Assembly: GCF_000092825.1 (NCBI RefSeq)
Contig: NC_014168.1
Span: 2,223,946-2,287,945 of the forward strand
From: Segniliparus rotundus DSM 44985
GTDB taxonomy: Bacteria; Actinomycetota; Actinomycetes; Mycobacteriales; Mycobacteriaceae
Reading direction: 5' to 3'
DNA length: 64,000 nt
A program made the position numbers and the translations under genes. The notes beneath the pieces were generated by a model, which ran no database searches, was not told where the DNA came from, and saw only the letters and a program-made list of their open reading frames with translations. Of the stretch, positions 8,644-17,420 are shown piece by piece (position 1 is the stretch's first letter; each line of letters begins with the position of its first letter).

Positions 8644-9942
8644 TCAACTGGCCAACACCGGGTGCGCGGGCGCGAGCCCAGGAAGACGCCGGACCGTGCG
8701 GATGAGCCGTTTCTGCCACGCGGGCCGCGTCATGCCGTACGCGGTGTTCAGGCCGAGCCGCCCGCCGGAGGCCGATCTCGCCGGTTCGTCGAGCCCTCGG
8801 AAGCGCAACTCGGAGGAGGTCTCCGGCGCGTTGTCGCTCGTGGCGCTCAAAAAGCGGTCCGGCAGCGAGAGCTTGGCGATCGTGCGCCACGTCAAGAAGT
8901 ACTGCCTGGGGAACGAGCCGGTCGTGTACGGCAGGTCATATTTGGCGCAGATCTCCCGCACTCGTTTGGAGATTTCATAGAGCCGGTTGCTCGGTATGTC
9001 CGGGTACAGGTGGTGCTCGATCTGGTGGCACAGGTTGCCCGACATGAAGCGCATGAGCGGGCCGGCGGTGAAGTTGGCCGAGCCGAGCATCTGGCGCAGA
9101 TACCACTGGCCTTGGGTCTCGCGCTCGATCTCGGCGGCGGTGAACTTCTCCGCCCCGTCTGGGAAGTGCCCGCAGAAAATCACCGCGTTCGACCAGAAAT
9201 TGCGGATCAGATTGGCCACGAAGTTGGCCCGCAGGGTCGATTTGAACGCCGGGCCGGTGAGCGCGGGGAACAGCAGGTAGTCCTTGCCGATTTGTTTGGC
9301 GATCTTCTTGGCGACCTCGCCGACTTTCCGCTTGCCCTCCGCAGAGGCGTACCAGCTGGGCGGCTTGGCCTCCATGTTCGCGGCGGCGCTCGGGCTGATG
9401 TGCTGCAACGCGACGCCGAACTCGAAGAGCGAAGCCAGAAGGGTGTTCCACAGCAGGTTGCCGAGGTGGCTCGGCTTCCACGGCTCGTCCCTGGTCACCC
9501 GGACCACGCCGTAGCCGACGTCCTCGTCAAGGCCGACGATGTTCGTGTACTTGTGGTGCAAATAGTTGTGCTGGTGCTTCCAATGGGCGGCTGGCGAGGT
9601 GTTGTCCCATTCCCACTGCGAGGAGTGGACCTCGGGGTCGTTCATCCAGTCCCACTGCCCGTGCATGACGTTGTGGCCGATCTCCATGTTCTCGACGATC
9701 TTCGCGACGCCCAGTGCGACGGCCCCGAGCCACCACAACACGGGCGTGCGGCTGCCGAACAACACGATCCTGCCGGCAAGCTCCATCGAACGTTGGAAAC
9801 GGATCGTGTTGTAGATGTAGCGCGAGTCCCGCGCGCCGAGCGAACTCTCGATGTCGCGCCTGATGGCGTCGAACTCCTCGCCAATGGCCTCGACATCCGT
9901 CTCGGTGAGATGCGCGAATTCTTTGATGTCGCTGATCGCCAT
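8644..9942 (-). CDS. Acyl-CoA fatty acid desaturase (DesA3-like), copy 2
   Basis: A 432-residue paralogue of the neighbouring desaturase, with boxes HNVMH, HNYLHH and HQIEHH. The two share their N-terminus and a C-terminal stretch (ALSLVALKK in a shared alternative frame shows near-identical DNA there). They differ most in the middle (AANMEAKPPSWYASAEGKRK), the likely determinant of substrate or partner. The start is set at ATG 9942 because the first residues then match copy 1; upstream in-frame sequence is not conserved. A perfect TATAAT -10 lies at 10087-10092. The gene lies between the oxidoreductase and copy 1 on the same strand. Confidence 0.9.
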   Translation of the reverse strand: MAISDIKEFAHLTETDVEAIGEEFDAIRRDIESSLGARDSRYIYNTIRFQRSMELAGRIVLFGSRTPVLWWLGAVALGVAKIVENMEIGHNVMHGQWDWMNDPEVHSSQWEWDNTSPAAHWKHQHNYLHHKYTNIVGLDEDVGYGVVRVTRDEPWKPSHLGNLLWNTLLASLFEFGVALQHISPSAAANMEAKPPSWYASAEGKRKVGEVAKKIAKQIGKDYLLFPALTGPAFKSTLRANFVANLIRNFWSNAVIFCGHFPDGAEKFTAAEIERETQGQWYLRQMLGSANFTAGPLMRFMSGNLCHQIEHHLYPDIPSNRLYEISKRVREICAKYDLPYTTGSFPRQYFLTWRTIAKLSLPDRFLSATSDNAPETSSELRFRGLDEPARSASGGRLGLNTAYGMTRPAWQKRLIRTVRRLPGLAPAHPVLAS

Positions 9943-10086
9943 ACTGCCTCCGCGGCCTTCGTTTTGTCGCGAGTTCAGAACGGGCCGCGCGCCTGAACTC
10001 AGGCGAGGCAGCTTTTCGCCGAGCTCTTTCAGCCGGGCTGCTCTCACCCAATCGCCGCCCAATGATTGTGACTGCGCCCACGGGAA

Positions 10087-10092
10087 ATTATA
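10087..10092 (-). promoter_or_regulatory. TATAAT -10 element before desaturase copy 2
   Basis: The minus strand reads TATAAT at 10092-10087, overlapping the stop codon of the upstream oxidoreductase gene, about 145 bases before the desaturase start. No convincing -35 is present. It may allow desaturase expression apart from the oxidoreductase. Confidence 0.35.
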
Positions 10093-11236
10093 GGTCGATA
10101 ACGCAGTTACCGACAGGGGCGGTGCAACAGGTTTGTATGCGTTCGCCCTCCTCGTGAAGATTTCCGTTACGCAGATCACAAACAGTCCCTTGCGAGAGCT
10201 GACTGGAGCAGGTGTGGCAAATGCCCATCCGGCAGCCGAACGGAAGCACCAGCCCCGCGCTCTCGCCAGCTTCGAGAATCGTCGTCGCCCCGTCCGAAAC
10301 CACCTCCTTGTCCGAGCGCGCAAACCGGACCACGCCGCCCAACGCCCCGGAGCCAGCCCCCTCGGACGGACCGGTGCGGCGCAAGGCGAACTGCTCCGTC
10401 TTCAGGCGCTCGGGCACCCCGGCCGCGGTCCACCACGCCGCGAGGGCCTCCAAGAGCTCCGCGGGCCCGCAGGCCCACGTCTGGCGCTCGCGCCAGTCCG
10501 GGACGAGTTCGCTCAGACGCTGCTCGTCCAGGCGGCCCTGCGCGGAGGTGATCTGGAGATGGAAGGCGAGGCTCAGGAACTTTTGGCCGAACTCACGCAG
10601 CTCTTGGCCGAAGATGACGCCCTGTTCGGTCCGCTCGGAATGCACATGCGCCACCTGGACCGGCATATCTCGGCGGGCGAGGTGCCGCAGCATGGACATG
10701 ACCGGCGTGATGCCGCTGCCCGCGGTGATGAAGAGGATCTTGGGCGGCGGCGGCTCGGGGAGGTGGAAATCCCCGGCAGGAGCTTGCAGTCGGATCACCG
10801 TCCCCGGACGAACCCCCGAAGTCAAATGCGAGGAGAGCCTGCCCTCCGGCACCGCGCGCACAGTCACCGAGAGCGGCGCGTGCATGGCTCGGCTCTTGAC
10901 GGAGTACGCCGGGACGCTGGTCAAGGAGTAGGAGCGCCAAACCCACCTTCCTTCGATCCGGACACCGACGCCGACGTGTTGGCCAGGCGCGAACCTCGGA
11001 TCGAATCCCCAGCCGGGACGGATCACCAGGGTGGTCGAATCGGCCGTCTCCGGGCGCACATCGATGATCTGGCCGCGCAGCTCGCGCGCGGACCACAGCG
11101 GGTTGAAAAGCTGCGCGTAGTCATCCGGCAGCAACGGGTGGGACAGGCGGGCCACAGCGCCTCGGACCATATTGACGCCCCAGTTCCGCGCCGGAATGTG
11201 CTGTGCAGGTTTTTCAAGCCACGCTCGTATGCCCAT
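10088..11236 (-). CDS. Flavin/2Fe-2S oxidoreductase, desaturase electron donor
   Basis: A 382-residue ferredoxin reductase-like protein orthologous to Rv3230c, which reduces DesA3 using NADPH. Order: FAD-binding barrel with RSYSLTS (about 120-130), NAD(P)-binding segment FITAGSGITPVMSMLRHLA (about 190-210), and a C-terminal plant-type ferredoxin domain whose cluster cysteines lie in FGCRMGICHTC and QTCC. The start is taken at ATG 11236 (MGIRAWLEKPAQ), giving the length of the M. tuberculosis protein. It is encoded immediately upstream of both desaturases on the same strand, which supports its role as their redox partner. Confidence 0.9.
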   Translation of the reverse strand: MGIRAWLEKPAQHIPARNWGVNMVRGAVARLSHPLLPDDYAQLFNPLWSARELRGQIIDVRPETADSTTLVIRPGWGFDPRFAPGQHVGVGVRIEGRWVWRSYSLTSVPAYSVKSRAMHAPLSVTVRAVPEGRLSSHLTSGVRPGTVIRLQAPAGDFHLPEPPPPKILFITAGSGITPVMSMLRHLARRDMPVQVAHVHSERTEQGVIFGQELREFGQKFLSLAFHLQITSAQGRLDEQRLSELVPDWRERQTWACGPAELLEALAAWWTAAGVPERLKTEQFALRRTGPSEGAGSGALGGVVRFARSDKEVVSDGATTILEAGESAGLVLPFGCRMGICHTCSSQLSQGTVCDLRNGNLHEEGERIQTCCTAPVGNCVIDL

Positions 11237-11325
11237 ATCTGGAAGTCTAGCCAGCGCTGCAGGGACCCGACGAAGCACGATGCGTCCAACCCCGGCGGAG
11301 GGCGCCGCCGCGCTGGACGAGGCGC

Positions 11326-11895
11326 TCAGTCCCCTAAATGCAACACCAGTGAGAGTTCCGTCGACGCGTACCACGCGAGCGGCTCGTCTTGCGCGTCGGC
11401 CACGATGTGCTCGGCGTCGCAGTCGCCCAGATCGGCCGCGTCAACCGCCTGAACAGCCCTGGCCACCACGTCTTTCGCCGAGAGCAAGTCCACGTAGAGG
11501 CAGTCGACCGCGTCGAGCTTGACCGGGCCTTCTACACGCACCACCGCGTCGTCGAGGTCGGGGCGCAAGGTCGCCGAAGCGACCTCGAGCACCAACACCA
11601 CCCGAAGCGGGGGCGCGTCGTCCTCCTCGGACAAGAGGCGCAACGAGGCGAGCGCGGCCTCGTCCAACGCCACCTCGGCGAGTTCCTCGTCGTCGCCGCT
11701 CGCATACGCCTCGCGCAACGCGGGAGTCACCGCGAAGGCAGTGCCGGAGCGGGGACGGACCTCGCCAGACTCAAGCCATTGCGCGAGCAAGCCCAACGTC
11801 GCAGGCACGAACACACGGCGCAGCTCCTGGTGCGAGGAATCCCTTTCGCGCTTCGCGGGCTCAGACATACCTTCTGCGCCCTCAGGGGCGCTCAC
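11326..11895 (-). CDS. DUF6912-like conserved protein
   Basis: A 189-residue acidic cytoplasmic protein corresponding in position and sequence style to Rv3231c. The recognisable start of the conserved part is [21 protein letters not shown] at about residue 26. I know no experimentally defined function. The GTG start at 11895 overlaps the secA stop as GTGA, so it is probably translated together with secA. Confidence 0.75.
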   Translation of the reverse strand: MSAPEGAEGMSEPAKRERDSSHQELRRVFVPATLGLLAQWLESGEVRPRSGTAFAVTPALREAYASGDDEELAEVALDEAALASLRLLSEEDDAPPLRVVLVLEVASATLRPDLDDAVVRVEGPVKLDAVDCLYVDLLSAKDVVARAVQAVDAADLGDCDAEHIVADAQDEPLAWYASTELSLVLHLGD

Positions 11896-14657
11896 CGCCC
11901 CTGCTTCCGTGCCGCCGCCCGGCGCTGGCGCCGGGTGCCCTGCGGCAGTTCGCCAGGCGAAGGGCTGCGACTGACCACAGCAGCGCCGTCCTCGCCGGGA
12001 GCCGTGTAGGTGAGCGCCTCCTCCGGCTCGGAATCAGGCTCAGGGGAGCCGCCGATCTGGGGCTTCGGTTGCCCGTGCGGCGCTGCGGAGTCCTCTTCCC
12101 CGCCCTGGGGCCGCTGGGCCGCCTCGGGCTGCGGCTCAACGGTGACGTTCACGTTGAAGAGGAAACCCACCACCTCTTCCTTCAGGCCGTCGAGCATGCC
12201 GGTGAACATGTCGAAGCCTTCGCGCTGATATTCGACCAGCGGGTCGCGCTGCGCCATCGCGCGCAGGCCGATGCCTTCCTTCAGGTAGTCCATCTCGTAG
12301 AGGTGCTCGCGCCATTTGCGGTCGAGCACTTGCAGCATAATCATCCGCTCCAGCTGGGCCATCCCGCCTTCGCCGACGACAGCGTCGATCTCTTCCGTGC
12401 GCTTCTTGTAGTGCGCTCGGGCGTCGTCGAGGACCTTCTCCAGCAGCTCCTCGGCGCTCACATCCTTGCGATGGCCCTTCTTGTCGGTCGGGACGGCTTC
12501 CTCCTGGGAGATCCCGACCGGGTAGAGCGTGCGCAACGCCGCCCACAACGCGCCGAGGTCCCAGTCCTCCGCGTAGCCCTCCGCGGTCGCGCCGTTCACG
12601 TAGGCGGTGACCGTGTCGGTGATCATGTGCTGGACCTGTTCGCCGAGGTCTTCGCCTTCAAGTATCCGCCGACGTTCTGCGTAGATCACCTTGCGCTGCT
12701 CGTTCATCACGTCGTCGTATTTGAGGACGTTTTTGCGGCTCTCGAAGTTCATCTGCTCGATGTCGGTCTGCGCGGTCTTGATCGCCCGTGTCACGAGTTT
12801 GTGCTCGAGCGGCACGTCGTCCGGCTGCCCGCCGCTGCGCAGCGCGAACTCCAAAATGCCCTGGTTGAACCTGCGCATCAGCTCGTCGCCGAGGGAGAGG
12901 TAGAAGCGCGACTCGCCTGGGTCGCCCTGACGGCCCGCGCGGCCCCGGAGCTGGTTGTCGATGCGCCGGGACTCGTGGCGCTCCGTGCCGAGGACGTAGA
13001 GCCCGCCCGCGTCACGGACCTTTTCGGCCTCCTCCTCGGCTTTCTTCTTGACCTCGGTGAGCGTCGGCTCCCACCGGGCCTCGTACTCCTCCGGCGTGTT
13101 CACCGGGTCAAGGCCCTGCTCGCGCAAATGCTCGTCGGCGATCACGTCGACGTTGCCGCCGAGCACGATGTCCGTGCCTCGTCCCGCCATGTTCGTGGCC
13201 ACCGTGACCGCCCCGAGCCTGCCCGCGCGGGCAATGATGGCGGCCTCCTGCTCGTGGTACTTGGCGTTGAGCACCGTGTGCGGCACATTGCTCTTCTTGA
13301 GCAGCCTCGAAAGATGCTCCGAGCGTTCCACGCTCGTGGTGCCGATGAGCACCGGCTGGCCCTTCTTGTGCCGTTCGGCGACGTCGGCCACCACCGCGTC
13401 GAACTTCGCGTCCTGGGTGCGGTAGATGAGATCGGCCTGGTCCGTGCGGATCATGCTCCGGTTCGTGGGGATGGAGACCACGCCCAGCTTGTAGATCTGC
13501 TGGAATTCGCTCGCCTCGGTCCGGGCCGTGCCGGTCATGCCCGCGAGCTTGTCGTAAAGGCGGAAATAGTTTTGCAGGGTGATCGTCGCGAAAGTCTGGT
13601 TCTCAGCCTTGACCTCGACATTCTCCTTGGCCTCGATCGCCTGGTGCAAGCCTTCGTTGTACCGCCTGCCCACCAGGAGCCGGCCGGTGTGCTCGTCGAC
13701 GATCAGCACTTCCCCGCTCTGGACGAGGTAGTCCTTGTCCCGGACGAAGAGCTCCTTCGCCTTGACCGCGTTGTTGAGATAGCTGACCAGCGCTGAGTTC
13801 GCGGCCTCGTAAAGATTCCCGATGCCGAGCTGGTCCTCCACGAAACTCACGCCGGCCTCGGACACCCCGACGGTGCGCTTGCGCAGATCGACCTCGTAAT
13901 GCACGTCTTTCTTCATGCGCTCGACGATCCGGGCGAATTCGATGTACCACTTGGACGAGGAATCGGCGGGCCCCGAGATGATGAGCGGGGTGCGCGCCTC
14001 GTCGATGAGGATGGAGTCGACCTCGTCGACGATGGCGAACGCATGTCCTCGCTGCACCAAGTCGTTCACATTGTGCGCCATGTTGTCGCGCAAGTAGTCG
14101 AAGCCGAACTCGTTGTTCGTCCCGTACGTGATGTCCGCCTGGTAGGCCTCCCGCCTGCGGGCGGAGCCGCCACCGGCCAAAATGGCCCCGACGCTCAACC
14201 CGAGGAAGCGGTGCACGCGGCCCATCCACTCGGCGTCGCGCTTGGCGAGGTAGTCGTTCGTCGTGACGACATGGACGCCGTCGCCGGAAAGCGCGTTGAG
14301 GTACACGGGCAGAACCGAGGTCAGGGTCTTCCCCTCGCCCGTCTTCATCTCGGCGATATTGCCGTAGTGCAGCGCGGCCCCGCCCATGACCTGCACGTCG
14401 TAATGCCTCTGCGACAGCACGCGCATCGAGGCCTCCCGCGCGGTCGCGAACGCCTCGGGCACGAGGTCGTCAAGGCTCTCGCCGTTCTTGTGCCGCTTTT
14501 TGAACTCGTCCGTCTTGGCCTGGAGCTCGGCGTCGGTCAGCTTCTCGAAATCGTCAGAAAGCGAATTGACCTGGCTGACAACGTTGCCGAGGCGCTTGAG
14601 CGCGCGGCCCTCTCCGATTCGCAGCAGTCTGTCGAGCAACGACACCGAAACACTCAT
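11892..14657 (-). CDS. secA: Preprotein translocase ATPase SecA (SecA1)
   Basis: A 921-residue motor ATPase that drives Sec-dependent export through SecYEG. Walker A appears as MKTGEGKTL and the DEAD-type Walker B as [15 protein letters not shown]. The second nucleotide domain holds [10 protein letters not shown] and [10 protein letters not shown], and [15 protein letters not shown] follows. The C-terminal tail is Pro/Gln-rich and ends in a basic stretch; no zinc-binding CxCxSGx8CH tail is seen, as in mycobacterial SecA1. The start ATG 14657 gives [17 protein letters not shown]. The downstream gene is coupled by a four-base overlap. Confidence 0.96.
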   Translation of the reverse strand: MSVSVSLLDRLLRIGEGRALKRLGNVVSQVNSLSDDFEKLTDAELQAKTDEFKKRHKNGESLDDLVPEAFATAREASMRVLSQRHYDVQVMGGAALHYGNIAEMKTGEGKTLTSVLPVYLNALSGDGVHVVTTNDYLAKRDAEWMGRVHRFLGLSVGAILAGGGSARRREAYQADITYGTNNEFGFDYLRDNMAHNVNDLVQRGHAFAIVDEVDSILIDEARTPLIISGPADSSSKWYIEFARIVERMKKDVHYEVDLRKRTVGVSEAGVSFVEDQLGIGNLYEAANSALVSYLNNAVKAKELFVRDKDYLVQSGEVLIVDEHTGRLLVGRRYNEGLHQAIEAKENVEVKAENQTFATITLQNYFRLYDKLAGMTGTARTEASEFQQIYKLGVVSIPTNRSMIRTDQADLIYRTQDAKFDAVVADVAERHKKGQPVLIGTTSVERSEHLSRLLKKSNVPHTVLNAKYHEQEAAIIARAGRLGAVTVATNMAGRGTDIVLGGNVDVIADEHLREQGLDPVNTPEEYEARWEPTLTEVKKKAEEEAEKVRDAGGLYVLGTERHESRRIDNQLRGRAGRQGDPGESRFYLSLGDELMRRFNQGILEFALRSGGQPDDVPLEHKLVTRAIKTAQTDIEQMNFESRKNVLKYDDVMNEQRKVIYAERRRILEGEDLGEQVQHMITDTVTAYVNGATAEGYAEDWDLGALWAALRTLYPVGISQEEAVPTDKKGHRKDVSAEELLEKVLDDARAHYKKRTEEIDAVVGEGGMAQLERMIMLQVLDRKWREHLYEMDYLKEGIGLRAMAQRDPLVEYQREGFDMFTGMLDGLKEEVVGFLFNVNVTVEPQPEAAQRPQGGEEDSAAPHGQPKPQIGGSPEPDSEPEEALTYTAPGEDGAAVVSRSPSPGELPQGTRRQRRAAARKQGR

Positions 14658-14824
14658 TTCTCTCGTCGCGGGCAAGTTCCTTGTCCCCTGCCCTGCGGTC
14701 TTCTTCCAGCCGGAACTCGATCCGGCGAACGCATCCATACTAGGGGACGAAGCGCGTGCGGCGCGTTATGCTCGTGGCGCAGCCCCAGCGGGGCGGGGCG
14801 AGGACCATGAGCGGAGGACAGGCC

Positions 14825-15700
14825 ATGAACCGGCAAATCCGCATCGGCGTGCAGCTTCAACAGCAGCACGCCCGCGATTACTCGGCAATCCGCGACGCGG
14901 TGTCCCGCGCCGAAGACATCGGCGCGGACATTGTTTTCAACTGGGACCATTTCTTCCCGTTGCACGGCGGCGAGTTCCCGTCGCACGGCGGCGAGCCGGA
15001 TGGCGGCGATCAAACCGCTCCGCGGTGGCAGGACGGAACGCACTTCGGCGACGGCTGGACCCTTTTGGCCGCTTGGGCGGAGCAGACTTCCCGCGTGCAG
15101 CTCGGGGTGCTGGTCACCTGCCTCGGCTACCGGAATCCCGACTTGCTCGCCGACATGGCGCGGACCGTCGACCATACCAGCGGCGGCAGGGTGATCCTCG
15201 GCGTCGGCGCGGGCTGGGCCGAAAAGGACTACGCCGAGTACGGCTACGAGTTCGGCACAGCGGGCTCCCGGCTCGACCGCTTCGCGGATGGCCTTGAGCG
15301 GGTCAAAGCCCGACTGGGAAAACTCAACCCCCCGCCGCTCGGCGGGGGCCTGCCGATCCTCATCGGCGGCAGCGGCGAGCGCAAGACGCTGCGCGAAGTG
15401 GCCAAACACGCGGACATCTGGCACAGCTTCCTCCCCCTGCCGGAGTTCCTCCGCAAAAACGCGGTCTTGGCGGAGCACGGGGCCCAGGTCGGCCGGGACG
15501 TCTCCCAGATCGAGCGCTCCATGAACTGGCCCGGCTCGGGGAGCACGATCATCACGGCTGTGGACCCGGCCCGAGCACCACGCGTGGCAGATGCGCTCCT
15601 CAGCGCAGGCGTCACGCTCTTCACCGTCGGCGCCTCTGGCCCCGATTACGATTTCACCACGTTGCGGGAGGCCATACGCTGGCGTGACGCGAATGCTTAG
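14825..15700 (+). CDS. LLM-class F420-dependent oxidoreductase
   Basis: A 291-residue TIM-barrel flavin/F420 oxidoreductase of the luciferase-like superfamily. Recognisable segments are the N-terminal VQLQQQHARDYSAIRDAV, the WDHFFPL loop, VTCLGYRNPDLLADMARTVD and GVGAGWAEKDYAEYGYEFG. Actinobacterial members use the deazaflavin F420; the substrate is not predictable. The start ATG 14825 has GGAGG about eight bases upstream, better than the in-frame ATG at 14756. It is divergent from secA and convergent with hpf. Confidence 0.87.
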   Translation: MNRQIRIGVQLQQQHARDYSAIRDAVSRAEDIGADIVFNWDHFFPLHGGEFPSHGGEPDGGDQTAPRWQDGTHFGDGWTLLAAWAEQTSRVQLGVLVTCLGYRNPDLLADMARTVDHTSGGRVILGVGAGWAEKDYAEYGYEFGTAGSRLDRFADGLERVKARLGKLNPPPLGGGLPILIGGSGERKTLREVAKHADIWHSFLPLPEFLRKNAVLAEHGAQVGRDVSQIERSMNWPGSGSTIITAVDPARAPRVADALLSAGVTLFTVGASGPDYDFTTLREAIRWRDANA

Positions 15701-15724
15701 CCCGCGCCGCGCCAGGGCGGCCGA

Positions 15725-16474
15725 CTACTGCTGCTCGAGGCGGATCAGTCCGTAGTCGTACCCCCGCCTGCGGTAGACGACGGACGGCAGACCGGTCTCC
15801 TTGTCGTGGAAAAGATAGAAGTCGTGGCCGACGAGCTCCATACGGTTGAGCGCGTCCTCCACTCCCATCGGAGAGGTCGGATGCGACTTGACCCGCACGA
15901 TCTGGCCTGGGCCAGAGGGCGCCTTGTCCGCCTGCGCGTCCCCTCGCGCCGGGGAGAAGCCCGACGAGGCCCCCAAGGCGGGCGAGGCTTGCGCCGAGCC
16001 GGGGCCGCCATTGGCCGCCGCAGGCGCCATTTCCGGCTCCCAGCCGTTCGCCGTGGCCTCGGCGACGGAAGTCGGCCGGTGTTGCCCGTGGTGCACCTGG
16101 CGGCGGTCCTTGCTGCGCCGCAGCCGCTCTATGATCTTGTCCGCCGCGAGGTCCAAAGCGGCGTAGAAGGTTTCCGCCCGCGCTTCGGCGCGGACCACCG
16201 GCCCCTTGCCGAGCACGGTCACTTGGACCCGTTGGCATTGCTTGGACTGCCGAGGGTTCGACTCGTGGGCGAGCTCCACTTCCACCCTGTGGCAATGCGC
16301 GTCGAATTTCTCCAAACGCGCCATTTTCTCGGCGACGTGTTCGCGGAAGTGCTCTGGGACGACGACCCGGCGACCGGTCACCACAATGTTCGGACGGGCT
16401 TCTTGGTTCGGATGCGATTCGGGCTCTTCGGCGAACTCCGCCTCGCCGCGCCTGACTGCCAATTGCTGGGTCAT
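15725..16474 (-). CDS. hpf: Ribosome hibernation promoting factor, long form
   Basis: A 249-residue long-form HPF that binds the 30S subunit and pairs ribosomes into inactive 100S dimers in stationary phase. The N-terminal HPF/RaiA domain (about 30-130) includes NIVVTGRRVVVPEHFREHV and AEARAETFYAALDLAADKI. A Gly/Ala-rich linker follows, and the C-terminal dimerisation domain carries MGVEDALNRMELVGHDFYLF. A strong AAGGAGG site precedes ATG 16474. A 24-codon upstream frame and a small palindrome lie in its leader. It is the counterpart of Rv3241c beside secA. Confidence 0.93.
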   Translation of the reverse strand: MTQQLAVRRGEAEFAEEPESHPNQEARPNIVVTGRRVVVPEHFREHVAEKMARLEKFDAHCHRVEVELAHESNPRQSKQCQRVQVTVLGKGPVVRAEARAETFYAALDLAADKIIERLRRSKDRRQVHHGQHRPTSVAEATANGWEPEMAPAAANGGPGSAQASPALGASSGFSPARGDAQADKAPSGPGQIVRVKSHPTSPMGVEDALNRMELVGHDFYLFHDKETGLPSVVYRRRGYDYGLIRLEQQ

Positions 16475-16492
16475 TCTCGAACCTCCTTGTTC

Positions 16493-16567
16493 TCAGGCCG
16501 AGGCCGCCACGACCGCGCGGCCTTTTCGGGCAGCGAACCGACAGTCCGGACTCGGACCTGTCACCAT
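16493..16567 (-). CDS. Possible upstream ORF (24 aa) in the hpf leader
   Basis: On the minus strand ATG 16567, with AAGGAG about five bases upstream, opens a 24-codon frame that stops at 16493, 18 bases before the hpf start codon. The peptide begins MVTGPSPDCRFAARKGRAVV. It has one Cys and several Arg. Its good ribosome-binding site and position suggest a leader peptide affecting hpf translation, but there is no homology evidence. Confidence 0.4.
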   Translation of the reverse strand: MVTGPSPDCRFAARKGRAVVAASA

Positions 16568-16588
16568 GTCCGCTCCTTGTGACGGTAG

Positions 16589-16602
16589 TCGCAATTTTGC
16601 GA
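16589..16602. promoter_or_regulatory. Short palindrome upstream of hpf
   Basis: TCGCAATTTTGCGA has perfect 6-bp arms around a 2-base centre. It lies about 115 bases before hpf and 22 bases before the leader ORF, within the expected promoter zone. It could be a binding site for a dimeric regulator, or chance. Confidence 0.25.
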
Positions 16603-16653
16603 TCTTGCCACCCCTGAACGTCATCCGGTGACCAAAGAGACGTCATCTTCTCG

Positions 16654-17340
16654 TCACCCGGCGATCACCACGACGGCGGCCACCGGAACACCCGCCCCGG
16701 CCAAGGCGCGAATCGCTTCGCACGCGGTGGCCCCAGAAGTGAGCACATCGTCCACCAGCACCGTCAACCGGCCCGCAGCCGGCGCCGGGACCGCCCGCAC
16801 GCGCACCCTGCCTCGGACGTTCGCGCGGCGCTGCCCAGCGCCGAGGCCCACCGAGTCGCGCACGCCGAGCCGATAGCGGAGCAGGTCCTCCACATCGGTG
16901 TTCGGCAGCGCCCGCGAAGCAACAGCGGCGAACCGCAACACAGGGTCCCCGCCCCTCGCCCGCGACGAGCGCCAACGTGTCGGCGCGGGCACAAGGCGCA
17001 ATCCCCGCCGGGGCGCGAGCGCGCCCCGGCCGCGCAGCTGGGCGAGCAGGCGGGCGAGCTGCTCCCCCAACGGGGCCGCCATATCACGACGGCCGCCCGC
17101 CTTGGCGGCGAGCACCGCGCCGCGGCGCGGCCCGCCGTACCTGCCGCCCGAATACACCGGCACGCCAGGGTCGAACACGGGACGCAGACGGCACGGCTCG
17201 CCCCTGGTCCGCCGCGCGCAGTCCGCGCACCAGAGCACGCCCCGCGTCCGGCAGCCGCCGCACTCCCTCGGAGCCAACAAGTCCACGAACGACCGCCCGA
17301 GCGACCCCAAACCCTCGACCACGTCCATGCCCGCAAGCAT
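16654..17340 (-). CDS. ComF-family phosphoribosyltransferase-like protein
   Basis: A 228-residue protein of the ComF/GntX family, orthologous by position to Rv3242c. An N-terminal four-cysteine zinc site (ECGGCRTRGVLWCADC) precedes a type I phosphoribosyltransferase fold with the PRPP loop LTVLVDDVLTSGATA near the C-terminus. In naturally competent bacteria ComF works in DNA uptake. In actinobacteria its role is not established and no other competence genes are near. The start could be ATG 17340 or 17328. It lies downstream of lpqB on the same strand. Confidence 0.82.
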   Translation of the reverse strand: MLAGMDVVEGLGSLGRSFVDLLAPRECGGCRTRGVLWCADCARRTRGEPCRLRPVFDPGVPVYSGGRYGGPRRGAVLAAKAGGRRDMAAPLGEQLARLLAQLRGRGALAPRRGLRLVPAPTRWRSSRARGGDPVLRFAAVASRALPNTDVEDLLRYRLGVRDSVGLGAGQRRANVRGRVRVRAVPAPAAGRLTVLVDDVLTSGATACEAIRALAGAGVPVAAVVVIAG

Positions 17341-17420
17341 GCCAGCGCGCACTGACAATGTTCCGGGCCAAAACGGGCCCGCCTGCCCGACCGGCTCTTC
17401 CGACGCAGCCCCGGAAAACG

